NCBI RefSeq assembly: GCF_037327425.1
Contig: NZ_CP147846.1
Location: 3,534,001 to 3,598,000 of the forward strand
Reading direction: 5' to 3'
Length of the DNA stretch: 64,000 bases
Source of the DNA: Rhodococcus sovatensis
Lineage (GTDB): Bacteria > Actinomycetota > Actinomycetes > Mycobacteriales > Mycobacteriaceae
In this document: positions 8,860-18,230 of the stretch, in pieces
Position numbering within the stretch: the stretch's first letter is position 1
Layout of the letters: each line of letters begins with the position of its first letter
Translations under genes and position numbers: made by a program
The notes under the pieces: model-generated
Database searches by the model: none
Seen by the model: only the letters and a program-made list of their open reading frames with translations
What the model was told of the DNA's origin: nothing

Positions 8860-9035
8860 TTGCTGCATTGACGGCCAGAGCAGCAGGTGACGGCGCCTAC
8901 GGGCGCTGACACGGCAGCCGGCTCAGGAAGCGGGCCGATCAGAGGTTTCATGGAAATTCTCTGCACATACGCGTGCGCCCGTCAGCATCAAGACCGGGAG
9001 TCCACCGCGACTTCGACTACAAGGGAGTGATCGAG

Positions 9036-9530
9036 ATGACCGAGACCCAGGTGACCTGGCTGACCCAGGAATCCCACGACAGGCTCAAGAGCGAACTCGA
9101 CCAACTCATTTCCAATCGCCCGGTCATCGCCGCCGAAATCAACGAGCGACGCGAAGAGGGCGATCTGAAAGAGAACGGCGGCTACCACGCAGCACGCGAG
9201 GAGCAGGGCCAGCAAGAAGCCCGTATTCGCCAGCTTCAAGAGTTGCTCAACTCGGCCAAGGTCGGCGAAGCACCCACGCAGTCCGGCGTGGCGCTGCCCG
9301 GATCCGTGGTGAAGGTCTACTACGACGGCGACGAGTCGGACACCGAAACGTTCCTCATCGCGACCCGCGAAGAAGGCGCCCGTGACGGCAAGCTCGAGGT
9401 GTACTCCCCCAGCTCACCGCTCGGTGGAGCTCTCATCGACGCCAAGGTCGGCGACACCCGTGAGTACGCCCTCCCCAACGGCAAGACCATGAAGGTCACC
9501 CTGCTGAGTGCGGAGCCGTACCACACGTAA
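9036..9530 (+). CDS. greA: Transcription elongation factor GreA
   Basis: Rescues backtracked RNA polymerase by stimulating transcript cleavage through the secondary channel. The 164-residue protein has the N-terminal coiled coil with the acidic tip motif in REEGDLKENGGYHAAREEQG, and a C-terminal FKBP-like domain ending SPLGGALIDAKVGDTREYAL. The ATG at 9036 (MTETQVTWLTQES) has AAGGGA about 10 nt upstream and gives the standard GreA length, so longer upstream readings are rejected. A terminator follows at 9566. Confidence 0.97.
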   Translation: MTETQVTWLTQESHDRLKSELDQLISNRPVIAAEINERREEGDLKENGGYHAAREEQGQQEARIRQLQELLNSAKVGEAPTQSGVALPGSVVKVYYDGDESDTETFLIATREEGARDGKLEVYSPSSPLGGALIDAKVGDTREYALPNGKTMKVTLLSAEPYHT

Positions 9531-9565
9531 ACACCGCTAGGTTGCACGCGAGTAGGTGTCATACG

Positions 9566-9601
9566 AAGCCCTCGGCCAGAAGTACCTGGCCGGGGGCTTT
9601 G
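9566..9601 (+). terminator. Intrinsic terminator after greA
   Basis: AGCCCTCGGCCAG / CTGGCCGGGGGCTTT form a GC-rich stem around AAGTAC, with CTTT at the 3' side. It lies 36 nt after the greA stop codon. Confidence 0.8.
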
Positions 9602-9681
9602 TCGATCGCGGCGAGACAAATCATCCGGTATGGATGAGCGGATGGACGGTACCCGCGAGGGATCTATCGCACACTTGACTC

Positions 9682-10932
9682 ATGGAACCCGTCTCACTTC
9701 AGGTCGACCCGGTTTCAGGACCGATAGACGGCCCGACGGTGTTTCGCGCACATGGAGTCGCACCCGGCCTACCCGTCCATCTCGATGTCGCCGTCGTCGA
9801 CGCGAACGGTCACCGATGGGTGTCACACCAGGACTACCCGATCGACGCCGATGGCCTACTGCAGATCGATGATCCCGACCGGCCGTGGTGGAACATGATT
9901 TTCGTCGACGAGGGAGTTCCGCCGGTGACGTTCGCGGGTTCCGACGAGGGCCTCGACTTCTCCGTGTCGATTCACGCACTCGAAGGGTCGTCGAGCACGA
10001 CCGTCCGACGAACGTGGGGCGACGCCGTCGTGCGGCAGGACCTCGCAGGCGATGGGTGGAGGCTTCGGATCTATCTCCCTGACACGGACACCGATATCTC
10101 ACCGGCCGTCATCGTCGTACCCGGCACGACCGGCGCTCGACCTGCCGCACCGACGGCGGCGCTGCTCGCCTCGCACGGGTACGTCGCGGCCGTGCTGGTG
10201 TACATGGCCGAGCCCGGGTTGCCCGAGAGTTTTCAGGAAATACGTCTCGAAGCGATCGCCGACGCCATGGCGGCGTTCGCCCAGCACGAGCACGTCGACC
10301 CCGAGAACATTGCGGTGTTCTCGGCATCTGTCGGAGTGTCGGTCACCCTCGCCACACTCGCCTACATCCCGTCGATCTCGGTGCGCGCCGTCGTCGCCAT
10401 TGCTCCTGCGCACGTCGTGCTGCAGGCGCTGGCCGATGGACAGCCACCTAAGACATCGTCACTCACATTGGACGGAAAGCCACTGTCCTACATGCCGATT
10501 CGCGCCGACAAACTCGTCGGTCAGATGCTCAGAACTGCATCGCGGCGGTTATTCTCGCGCGCGCCGACATCGCGCGCACTGAAACTCCGGCCTGCGTACG
10601 AAGCAGGTCTGCGCGACGACGCGGCCGTGTCTGCGGCGGCAATTCCCGTCGAGAGGATCGATGCGCCGATCCTCGCTGTAGCCGGTGTTGCGGACCAATC
10701 GTATCCAGCGGATCGAATGGCGCGAGCCCTCATCGCTCGACGAGGTCGAGACACCGATCGCCTGCTGATCCTGCCCAACGCCGGGCACTTCCTCAGGCCC
10801 CCCGCAACCCCGACCACAGTGGACCGCAACGACAGCATCGTCTCCGGTGGCACTCCGGCCGGGACCGCGAAAGGTCAACGTCGGATGTGGACCGAAACGC
10901 TGAGGTTCTTCGAGGACAATCTCAGGCGGTGA
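9682..10932 (+). CDS. Acyl-CoA thioesterase/BAAT-family alpha/beta hydrolase
   Basis: A 416-residue protein with an N-terminal beta-sandwich (acyl-CoA thioesterase/bile-acid-CoA:amino-acid N-acyltransferase N-domain, about residues 1-125) followed by an alpha/beta-hydrolase domain. VIVVPGTTGARPAAPTAALLASHGYVAAVL is the oxyanion region, VFSASVGVSVTLA near residue 215 the nucleophile elbow (Ser; an SxSxG form), and LPNAGHFLRPP supplies the His. Thioester substrates are expected from the family; bacterial members are largely uncharacterised. Its last 11 nt overlap the end of the convergent ABC permease gene. Confidence 0.85.
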   Translation: MEPVSLQVDPVSGPIDGPTVFRAHGVAPGLPVHLDVAVVDANGHRWVSHQDYPIDADGLLQIDDPDRPWWNMIFVDEGVPPVTFAGSDEGLDFSVSIHALEGSSSTTVRRTWGDAVVRQDLAGDGWRLRIYLPDTDTDISPAVIVVPGTTGARPAAPTAALLASHGYVAAVLVYMAEPGLPESFQEIRLEAIADAMAAFAQHEHVDPENIAVFSASVGVSVTLATLAYIPSISVRAVVAIAPAHVVLQALADGQPPKTSSLTLDGKPLSYMPIRADKLVGQMLRTASRRLFSRAPTSRALKLRPAYEAGLRDDAAVSAAAIPVERIDAPILAVAGVADQSYPADRMARALIARRGRDTDRLLILPNAGHFLRPPATPTTVDRNDSIVSGGTPAGTAKGQRRMWTETLRFFEDNLRR

Positions 10933-11713
10933 GGGTTCTTTCGTACTTGCGGACCGAGAGCGGTACGAAGATGACGAGGAACAGAACTACCCAGATCAGT
11001 GTGTAGAGAACAGGATTCTGCAACGGCCAGGCTTCCGGTGGCGGCGCCAACGGATTGGTGTTTCCGAACAGTTCGCGTACGGCGAGCGTCACAGAGGAGA
11101 TCGGATTCCATTCGGCGATGGTCTTGAGGACGGTCGGGAATCCGTCGATCGGAACGAACGTGTTGGCGATGAACGTCAGCGGAAAAATGACGATGAACGA
11201 CGCGTTGTTGAAGATCTCGGGTGAGCGCACCGTCAATCCGACGAACGCCATGACCCACGAAATCGAGTACGCGAAGAGCAGCAGTAGTACGTAGCCGGCC
11301 AGCGCTTCGAAGAACGACGACGTGATGCGCCACCCGACGATGAGACCGGTGATGGACATGATCGTGATGGTCACGATGTTGTTGCCCACGTCGGCCGCGG
11401 TACGCCCGATGACGACCGCAGAGCGGGCCATCGGCAGCGACCGGAACCGATCCATGACGCCCTTCTGCAGGTCTTCGGCGAGCGAGGATCCGGTGATGGA
11501 CGCGCCGAAGATCATCGTCTGAACGAAGATGCCTCCCATCAGGAAGCTCTTGTAGTCGACGCCGGGAATGTCGATCGCACTGCCGAACACGTAAGCGAAG
11601 AGAAGCACGAACATGATCGGTGACAGGGTCGCGAAGAACAGCAGATCCGGAACTCGCTTGAGCTTGATCAGGTTCCGTTTGGTGATGATGAGGGAATCGT
11701 GAAGAACACTCAT
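10922..11713 (-). CDS. ABC-2 type permease, DrrB-like
   Basis: A 263-residue membrane subunit with six predicted helices. MSVLHDSLIITKRNLIKLKR leads into FFATLSPIMFVLLFAYVFGSA; a central DLQKGVMDRFRSLPMARSAV is the conserved ABC-2 coupling-helix region; VILFI-type helices close the protein. The ATG at 11713 overlaps the ATPase stop codon by 4 nt (ATGA), so the two subunits are translationally coupled. It resembles exporters of daunorubicin type; substrate unknown. Confidence 0.92.
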   Translation of the reverse strand: MSVLHDSLIITKRNLIKLKRVPDLLFFATLSPIMFVLLFAYVFGSAIDIPGVDYKSFLMGGIFVQTMIFGASITGSSLAEDLQKGVMDRFRSLPMARSAVVIGRTAADVGNNIVTITIMSITGLIVGWRITSSFFEALAGYVLLLLFAYSISWVMAFVGLTVRSPEIFNNASFIVIFPLTFIANTFVPIDGFPTVLKTIAEWNPISSVTLAVRELFGNTNPLAPPPEAWPLQNPVLYTLIWVVLFLVIFVPLSVRKYERTLTA

Positions 11714-12678
11714 TTCGCTTCCTCCACTGGTGCGTCTTCCTCGGTGGCGTGGCCGGTCAGAGTGAGAAATACGTCGTCGAGATTGGGGCGCCGCAGACCC
11801 ACGTCCACGACCTGGATACCTGCTTCTTTCAGCTGCACGAGAGCGGTGGTCAGATCGTCGGCACCGCCGCTGACGGGCATGCCGATACGACGCGTCTGCT
11901 CGTCGTAGGACGGTTCGTCGAGTCCGATCGGGGCGAGTAGCGCGAGCGTGCGATCCTTGTCCGACGCGTCGGTGAGAACGAACTCGAGGCGTTCGCCACC
12001 CACCTGAGATTTGAGGTGGTCGGCTGTGCCCTCGGCGATGATCGACCCCTTGTCCAGGACGATGATCTTGTCGGCAAGCCGGTCGGCTTCTTCCAGATAC
12101 TGCGTGGTCAGCAGGATTGTCGTCCCGTCCTGGACCAGGTCGGAGATGAAGTCCCACATCGCGTTTCGGCTGCGCGGATCGAGGCCGGTGGTCGGTTCGT
12201 CGAGAAAGACGACCTTGGGTCGGCCGATGAGACTGGCAGCGATATCGAGCCGCCGCCGCATTCCACCCGAGTACTGCTTGGCCGTGCGGTCCCGGGCGTA
12301 TTCCAGATCGAAACGAGCCAACAGCTCGCCGGCGCGCGTTCTCGCCTCGGCCTTCTTCAGACCGAAGAGGCGTCCGACCATCTCCAGATTTTCGTACCCG
12401 GTGAGATACTCGTCCACGGCCGCGAACTGGCCGGTCAGTCCGATGGACTTTCGAACCTCGTTCGGCTTGTCGCCGACGTCGATGCCGTGCACCTTCGCCG
12501 TTCCCGATGTCGCCTTGAGCAGCGTCGCCAGAATACGAACCGCAGTGGTCTTCCCGGCACCGTTCGGACCCAGCACGCCGAGGACCGTTCCCTCCGGCAC
12601 AACGAAGCTGATCCCGTTCAGAGCCACGTTCTTGCCGTACTCGAGTACTAAATTCTCGACTTCGATGGCATTCGCCAT
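11710..12678 (-). CDS. ABC transporter ATP-binding protein, DrrA-like
   Basis: A 322-residue ATPase energising the adjacent permease. Walker A is GPNGAGKTT (about residues 39-47), the signature is YSGGMRRRLDIAASL near 139, and Walker B is VVFLDEPTTGLDP near 160. The H-loop is replaced by LLTTQYLEEAD, the T-T-Q-Y form typical of the DrrA subfamily. The extra C-terminal ~90 residues match the DrrA accessory domain. The start MANAIEVENLVLEYG at 12678 is followed by the domain without delay. The 160-bp region upstream to the beta-propeller lipoprotein gene shows no gene and should hold the promoter. Confidence 0.94.
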   Translation of the reverse strand: MANAIEVENLVLEYGKNVALNGISFVVPEGTVLGVLGPNGAGKTTAVRILATLLKATSGTAKVHGIDVGDKPNEVRKSIGLTGQFAAVDEYLTGYENLEMVGRLFGLKKAEARTRAGELLARFDLEYARDRTAKQYSGGMRRRLDIAASLIGRPKVVFLDEPTTGLDPRSRNAMWDFISDLVQDGTTILLTTQYLEEADRLADKIIVLDKGSIIAEGTADHLKSQVGGERLEFVLTDASDKDRTLALLAPIGLDEPSYDEQTRRIGMPVSGGADDLTTALVQLKEAGIQVVDVGLRRPNLDDVFLTLTGHATEEDAPVEEAK

Positions 12679-12838
12679 GATGTAAGTTCCCCATTCCAGT
12701 AGAGCGGTCGAAAGTTCAGACTCGAAACCTGTCGAAGATTAACCGCTCCGGATCGAACCTGCCGTCCACAGATCCTTCGAGCAGCGCCCAGGAGGGGATG
12801 GTACTGGGCAACACCGACATGTTCGCTTCGGTCGTCCC

Positions 12839-14164
12839 TCAGCGTGTGGGAGCCCACACCGTCGAACCGTTTCGGTCCGATACGGTCAGCACTCCAGCGA
12901 CCTTCGCTACGGACATCTCACGTGGATCCGCCCCTGCGGGCCACGGCACCGACCACATCATCGTGCCGTCCGAGGCGCGGATCGCATGCATACCGGTGTA
13001 GTCGCCGAACACGTAGTGCTCGCCGTCGGTCGTACCCGCGCGCGCCCAGTACGCGTCCGGCCATGGCGTCGTCCATGTCGTCCGACCGGATTCGAGGTCG
13101 ATACCCGAAAATGTACGGGTCTCCGACGATCGCACGATGACCGTTCTGCCCACCACGGCAAGCACCGCAGAGTTGGCGCCCCCGTTGTTTTCCAGCGTGG
13201 CCGGGTTGCGCCACAGCTCGGCCCCGGAGTTCGGGTCGTATGCACCGTCACCGAGGAACAGAGGAAGGTCCTCCTCCCCGATGTTCGCCCACGGCTGTGG
13301 TGAGAGTCCGAACGTTGCGACGGGTACCTCGGTACGGATCTGCCCCATCCCGTCGAGGATCACCTCGCGTAGCGAGCCATCCGGGTTACGAGTCACATTG
13401 GCGTACAGCTCGTTCCCCAGAGGAAGCGGATTTTCACCCGCAAACGTGAAACGAGGTTCACCCGAGTCGATGTCGATGATCTGGTGCGTGCCGCTGGAGT
13501 AGACATCGACGATTCCCCGATCCGGAAACGCAGCAGGTGACGCAGGCTGTCCAGGCACCGGCGACGGAAAGCTCGCATGCCAATGTGCGTCGAGATCGGT
13601 CAGTGTTCCGCGGTGGATCGTGGACAGCAACATGTCCTCGCTTCTGGCCGACACGTATCCCACGCCTGCCGCCGCCCGCACGTGGTAAACGTAGAAGTCG
13701 GTGGCGATGTCGCCCAGGATGCGTCCGTCGGTGATGTCGAGATACACGACGCGATGGTCGCCGTAGCAGGCCAGCACGGTGTCGTCGATCTCTTCCGCGC
13801 ACTGCCGAACCGGCCCGATATCGCGGAGCCACAACCGTTCTCCACTGCTTGGGTCCAACGCGAGAACCCTCAGGCCGATCGGATTCTGCGTGTAGTCACC
13901 GTCGGCCAGCCCAACCAACATGGGCGCGGCGTCACCCGGGATCATCGGTAGCGCGAACCCGCGCGCATGCGTGACAGTACCCCGCGCCGCAGGATCGAGT
14001 CTCCAGGCAGGCGTCGGTGCAGTCGCGAAGTCTCCTGCGCCGAAGCGTGCGTCGACCACGTCGCCCGACGATCGAGGAGGTGACTCTTCGGCGGTACAAC
14101 CGGCGATGAGTCCCGCCACCACGACAAGCCCCGCAATACAACGTCCGGTCTTCACCACGGTCAC
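12839..14164 (-). CDS. PQQ/WD-type beta-propeller lipoprotein
   Basis: From a GTG at 14164 the protein begins MTVVKTGRCIAGLVVVAGLIAGCTAEES, a lipoprotein signal peptide with lipobox IAGC; acylation of that Cys would anchor it outside the membrane. The remaining ~415 residues contain repeated blades such as VLALDPSSGERLWLRDIG, IIDIDSGEPRFTF, AYDPNSGAELWRN and IDLESGRTTWTTPW, characteristic of the PQQ-binding-like beta-propeller fold. No ligand or catalytic residues are identifiable. The frame stays open to 14251, but those extra residues would precede the signal peptide. Divergent from the VOC gene. Confidence 0.8.
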   Translation of the reverse strand: MTVVKTGRCIAGLVVVAGLIAGCTAEESPPRSSGDVVDARFGAGDFATAPTPAWRLDPAARGTVTHARGFALPMIPGDAAPMLVGLADGDYTQNPIGLRVLALDPSSGERLWLRDIGPVRQCAEEIDDTVLACYGDHRVVYLDITDGRILGDIATDFYVYHVRAAAGVGYVSARSEDMLLSTIHRGTLTDLDAHWHASFPSPVPGQPASPAAFPDRGIVDVYSSGTHQIIDIDSGEPRFTFAGENPLPLGNELYANVTRNPDGSLREVILDGMGQIRTEVPVATFGLSPQPWANIGEEDLPLFLGDGAYDPNSGAELWRNPATLENNGGANSAVLAVVGRTVIVRSSETRTFSGIDLESGRTTWTTPWPDAYWARAGTTDGEHYVFGDYTGMHAIRASDGTMMWSVPWPAGADPREMSVAKVAGVLTVSDRNGSTVWAPTR

Positions 14165-14256
14165 TGTACTTCTATTGCGCCATTTCTTGCGCCGACGTGC
14201 GAGCTCGGTTAACGTTCGAGGCGAGCCCCCGACGGGCCTAGCAGAAGGCATGAAAT

Positions 14257-14631
14257 ATGTCGATCACGTTCAATCACACCATCATTGCCACCACGAATCC
14301 ACAGTCGACGGCGCAGTTCTACCTCGACGTTCTCGAAGCGACCGAGGCTCCATCATGGGGGCCGTTCGTCAACATCCTGCTCGACGACAAGGTGATGTTG
14401 CAGTTCGCGAGTCCGCCGTTCGAGTATCACCCACAGCACTATGCATTCCTCGTCGACGACGCCCTGTTCGATCGGGCCTACGACCGAATCCGGACCCGCG
14501 ACATCGAGCACTGGGCCGATCCACAGCGCACCCGACCAGGTGAAACCAACACCGAACACGACGGGCGGGGCGTCTACTTCCTCGACCCAGGCGGAAACTA
14601 TCTGGAATTGATCACGCGGGCGTACTTCTAG
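14257..14631 (+). CDS. VOC family (glyoxalase/dioxygenase-like) protein
   Basis: A 124-residue single vicinal-oxygen-chelate domain: N-terminal NHTIIATTNPQSTAQFYLDVL supplies one His, the middle HYAFLVDD another, and the C-terminal GVYFLDPGGNYLELI contains the Glu ligand. These are the metal-ligand positions of VOC enzymes. AGAAGG precedes the ATG at a suitable distance. The substrate cannot be assigned; members include glyoxalases, ring-cleavage dioxygenases and drug-binding proteins. Confidence 0.85.
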   Translation: MSITFNHTIIATTNPQSTAQFYLDVLEATEAPSWGPFVNILLDDKVMLQFASPPFEYHPQHYAFLVDDALFDRAYDRIRTRDIEHWADPQRTRPGETNTEHDGRGVYFLDPGGNYLELITRAYF

Positions 14632-14644
14632 CTTCTCGACACCT

Positions 14645-15865
14645 CTAGCTTTCGACCGTGACCGCATACCCGCTGGCTGCGAGCGCATCGAGCACGTCCT
14701 GACGATGCGCCGGGCCGCGGGTCTCCACCGTCAACATGACGTCGACCTCCTCGAGCCCCAACTGCCCGCCGGTACGAGAATGGACCACATCGACGACGCT
14801 GGCGCCGAGCTTCTTGACGACGTCGAGCAGACTGAGCAGGCCACCTGGCCGGTCCGAAATCGTCACGCGCACGGCAAGGTAACGACCTGCGGCACGCAAC
14901 CCGTGCGTGATGACGTGGGTCAGCAACAGTGGGTCGATGTTGCCGCCGGAGAGAATGGCGCACACCGGACCGTCGAGCATCAGGTCCTCGCGCGTCATCA
15001 GCGCGGCGACGGCCGCTGCGCCTGCCGGTTCGACGATGAGCTTGGCGCGTTCGACACACAGCAACAGCGCGCGGGACAACGCGTCCTCGGAGACGGTCAC
15101 GATGTCGTCTACGAGGTCGACGACATGGTCGAACGGCACGCTGCCCGGCAGTCCGACGGCAATACCGTCGGCCATCGTCGACATCGATTCCGCGGCGATC
15201 GGGTGGCCCGCCTTCAGCGATGCCGGCCATGCCGCGGCGCCCTCCGCCTGCACTCCGACAACCCGCACACCTGGCTTGTGCAGGTGAACCGCAGCGGCGA
15301 CGCCTGCGAGCAGCCCACCTCCGCCGGTCGGTACGACGATGGTCCCGACGTTCGGCATCTGCCCCAGCAGTTCGGTACCCAATGTCGCTTGTCCGGCAAC
15401 GATATCCGCGTGATCGAACGGGTGAATGAGAACCGCACCGGTCCGGGCGGCGAACTCACGGGCGTGACCGAGCGCCTCGTCGACCGTCTGACCGACCAGG
15501 GTGATCTCTGCCCCGTACGCCTTGGTGGCGACGAGCTTGGGCAAAGACACACCTGTCGGCATGAAGACGGTCGAGGCAATACCCAGTTCCGATGCCGCCC
15601 AAGCAACTCCCTGCGCATGATTGCCTGCACTCGCCGCGACGACACCGTTTTCGCGGTCGGCGGCAGACAGTTTCGCGATCCGGTTGTACGCACCCCGCGG
15701 CTTGAAAGATCCTGTGCGCTGCAGGTTTTCGCACTTGAGCCGCACTTCGACGCCAGTGAGGTCGGACAGAATTCGCGATGCAACCACCGGGGTGCGGCGT
15801 ATGACCGGCCCGAGCAGAACTTCGGCGTCGGCGATGTCCTGAGCGGTGAGGAGACCGCCGCTCAC
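14645..15865 (-). CDS. ilvA: Threonine ammonia-lyase with ACT domain
   Basis: PLP enzyme deaminating threonine to 2-oxobutyrate, feeding isoleucine synthesis or catabolism. The 406-residue protein has RTGSFKPRGAYNRI (PLP Lys near residue 55), ASAGNHAQGVAWAA, the Gly-rich PTGGGGLLAG loop and a C-terminal ACT domain (VRVTISDRPGGLLSLLDVV). This single-ACT architecture of about 400 residues is the TdcB/short IlvA type, so the biosynthetic or catabolic role is open. Its ATG overlaps the end of the upstream FAD reductase gene by 4 nt. Confidence 0.93.
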   Translation of the reverse strand: MSGGLLTAQDIADAEVLLGPVIRRTPVVASRILSDLTGVEVRLKCENLQRTGSFKPRGAYNRIAKLSAADRENGVVAASAGNHAQGVAWAASELGIASTVFMPTGVSLPKLVATKAYGAEITLVGQTVDEALGHAREFAARTGAVLIHPFDHADIVAGQATLGTELLGQMPNVGTIVVPTGGGGLLAGVAAAVHLHKPGVRVVGVQAEGAAAWPASLKAGHPIAAESMSTMADGIAVGLPGSVPFDHVVDLVDDIVTVSEDALSRALLLCVERAKLIVEPAGAAAVAALMTREDLMLDGPVCAILSGGNIDPLLLTHVITHGLRAAGRYLAVRVTISDRPGGLLSLLDVVKKLGASVVDVVHSRTGGQLGLEEVDVMLTVETRGPAHRQDVLDALAASGYAVTVES

Positions 15866-17004
15866 GTAGGCTGACCGATCTTGGCGCGCATCTTCATGAC
15901 TGCACCTGCTTTACCTGCACCGACGACTGCAGTAAGAATTCCGTCACGGACGTAGTATGCCAGGAATTTTCGACCGTCGTCCTCGATGATTTCAACGGTA
16001 TCGTCGGGCGATGGCGATCCGAGGGCCTGAATCTTCAGCTCGTACTGGTCACTCCAGAAGTAGGGCACGACAGCACGCGTTGCGCCCGGCTCTATACCGA
16101 GCAGGGCAGGCCCCATGACCTTGACCTGGTCTGCGACATTGCTCCAGTGCTCGACCCTCCGGACCGTCCCATCCACTGTCCATCCCGCCACGTCGCCGAC
16201 TGCCCACACGTGCGGATCACTGGTCCGTCCTGTTGCGTCGGCAAGGACGCCGTTGCCGATCTCGATTCCGGAGCCATCGAGCCAGTCCACCACCGGCGTC
16301 GATCCGACGCCGACCACGACGGTGTCAGCTTCGATCTCGGTGCCGTCGGTCAGAAGCACGTGCGTCACCCGCTCGGCGCCACAGATCGTATCCACGCCGA
16401 CACCGGTGCGCAGGTCCACGCCCTCCGCGATGTGCATGCGACCGACGAGGGCACCGACGTCTTCACCGAGAACCGACGCCAACGGAGTGGACTGAGGTTC
16501 GACGAGCGTCACGGCCACCCCGAGATGCCGAAATCCCGCGGCCAGTTCGCACCCGATGAAGCCTGCACCGATCACCACGGCGTGAGTGCTCGAGATCGCG
16601 GCGCGGCGCAGCGCATCGGCGTCGTCGCGCGAGCGGAGGACGTGGACACCTGGACGCTCCGGCACCGAGGGCAATTGCCTGGGTCGCAGTCCGGTGGCGA
16701 CGACCAGTCGGTCGTAGTCGATCCTCGTACCGTCGGCGAGCTCGAGAACACGGTTCACCGGATCGAGCGCCGTCGCGGCCGAACCGAGGCGCAGTTCGAT
16801 GCGATGCTCGTCGAAGTACCCCCGCGGCTCGAGGGTGGTGTCCTCACGTTCTCCGCGAATCACCTCCTTCGACAGCGGTGGTCTGTCGTACGGAAGGTGG
16901 GTCTCGTCGCCGACGAGCACGAGCTCGCCGTCGTACCCCAATTTGCGCAGCTCCTGCGCGCTACGAAGCCCAGCCAGTCCGGCACCCACGATCACGATCG
17001 TCAT
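15862..17004 (-). CDS. FAD-dependent ferredoxin-reductase-type oxidoreductase
   Basis: A 380-residue pyridine-nucleotide-disulfide oxidoreductase. The N-terminal FAD dinucleotide fold is MTIVIVGAGLAGLRSAQELR, the NAD(P)H-binding fold is AVVIGAGFIGCELAAGFRHLGVAVTLVE near 150, and the second FAD motif is VWAVGDVAGW near 275. The architecture is that of ferredoxin/rubredoxin reductases of oxygenase systems, but no ferredoxin or P450 gene is nearby. It is translationally coupled to ilvA, an unusual pairing. The upstream gap to 17125 shows no gene. Confidence 0.88.
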   Translation of the reverse strand: MTIVIVGAGLAGLRSAQELRKLGYDGELVLVGDETHLPYDRPPLSKEVIRGEREDTTLEPRGYFDEHRIELRLGSAATALDPVNRVLELADGTRIDYDRLVVATGLRPRQLPSVPERPGVHVLRSRDDADALRRAAISSTHAVVIGAGFIGCELAAGFRHLGVAVTLVEPQSTPLASVLGEDVGALVGRMHIAEGVDLRTGVGVDTICGAERVTHVLLTDGTEIEADTVVVGVGSTPVVDWLDGSGIEIGNGVLADATGRTSDPHVWAVGDVAGWTVDGTVRRVEHWSNVADQVKVMGPALLGIEPGATRAVVPYFWSDQYELKIQALGSPSPDDTVEIIEDDGRKFLAYYVRDGILTAVVGAGKAGAVMKMRAKIGQPT

Positions 17005-17125
17005 GAAAGATCTCTACCAGAGATGCGCGAGTGAACCGGCGGGGGCACGTCGAAGTCCGTGCGTTGACGTATCGTCCGGTCAGCAGGTGGCGGGTGAGAA
17101 GAGATACGAGACTTAGGGTGGGAAA

Positions 17126-18220
17126 TTGAGACGCAGGGTGTTCGGCCGCTCTCGACGGATTGCGATGACCGGCGTCATGGCGGCGGCGGTGGCCTCCACC
17201 ACCGGCGTAGGCATCGCCGCCGCGGACGAGTTGTCGACCGACCCCATCATTGCCTCGAATGCACTGCTGGCCGACCCAGTTTCCGCCGACGGCTCGAAGA
17301 TCGTCTCCGAGTCGATCGCCGGACGCACTCTCACCCTGCAGGTGTACTCGGCCGCGATGGACAAGGACATCTCGGTGACGGTGCAGCGCCCTAAGGACGC
17401 CTCGGTACCGCGGCCGGTGCTGTACCTGCTCAATGGCGCCGGCGGCGGCACCGACGATGCGACGTGGCTCGAAAAGACCGACGTCGGCGACTTTCTCGCC
17501 GAGCAGGACGTCAACATGGTGATGCCGGCAGGGGGAAGATTCGCCTACTACACCGACTGGAAGCAGGACGATCCAGTTCTCGGTCGCAACAAGTGGCGCA
17601 CGTTCCTACTCGACGAACTGCCTCCGCTCGTCGACGCGGCACTGGGCACCGACGGCGTGCAGGCGATCGCTGCCAACTCGATGACGGCCACTTCCGTGCT
17701 GCAATTGGCGATCGCGCGGCCCGGCTTCTACTCGGCCGTGGCCGGATACAGCGGATGCGCGCAAACGTCCGATCCGGTCGGTCGGGCGTTCGTCGAACTC
17801 GTCACCGAAACATGGGGAGGTGGCGATGTCCGCAACATGTACGGCGAACCCGACGATCCAGCCTGGGTAGACAACGATCCCGTCGTCAACGCAGAAGGTC
17901 TGAGGGGGTCGAAGCTGTACATCTCCAGCGGCAGCGGATCGCCTGGCCCCTACGACATGTTCGACGATCCGGCCACCTTCGATCCCACGACCGAGAACAT
18001 CGCGAAGCAAGTCGGCGTCGCCAACCAGATCGTCCTGGGCGGTGTCATCGAGAGCGCGGTCAACTGGTGTACCCACAACCTGCAGGACCGTCTCGACGAG
18101 CTAGCGATACCGGCTACGTTCGACTTCGATCCCGTCGGCACCCATTCGTGGAGCTACTGGCAGGACGCCTTCTACAAGTCCTGGCCGCTACTCGCCAGCG
18201 GTCTCGGCGCTGGCGAGTAG
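17126..18220 (+). CDS. Ag85-type mycolyltransferase/esterase, paralogue A
   Basis: A 364-residue secreted protein of the alpha/beta-hydrolase esterase-D/antigen-85 family, which transfers mycolates onto trehalose or arabinogalactan outside the membrane. The signal sequence is MRRRVFGRSRRIAMTGVMAAAVASTTGVGIAAADE. A mature domain follows with YLLNGAGGGTDDATWLEKTDV, VMPAGGRFAYYTDW, YISSGSGSPG and a C-terminal GTHSWSYWQDAFYKSWP supplying His. The nucleophile elbow reads AANSMTATSV instead of the family's GLSMxxxSA. The TTG at 17126 is taken as the start; a GTG four codons later is an alternative. Convergent with paralogue B, 10 bp apart. Confidence 0.9.
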   Translation: MRRRVFGRSRRIAMTGVMAAAVASTTGVGIAAADELSTDPIIASNALLADPVSADGSKIVSESIAGRTLTLQVYSAAMDKDISVTVQRPKDASVPRPVLYLLNGAGGGTDDATWLEKTDVGDFLAEQDVNMVMPAGGRFAYYTDWKQDDPVLGRNKWRTFLLDELPPLVDAALGTDGVQAIAANSMTATSVLQLAIARPGFYSAVAGYSGCAQTSDPVGRAFVELVTETWGGGDVRNMYGEPDDPAWVDNDPVVNAEGLRGSKLYISSGSGSPGPYDMFDDPATFDPTTENIAKQVGVANQIVLGGVIESAVNWCTHNLQDRLDELAIPATFDFDPVGTHSWSYWQDAFYKSWPLLASGLGAGE

Positions 18221-18230
18221 CGGACTTCGG

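Noticed and set aside
9682..11713. Gene fusion of the ABC permease and ATPase suggested by one open minus-strand frame through 12694
   Set aside because: The open frame passes through the ATPase in a non-coding register; the two proteins use different frames with an ATGA overlap.
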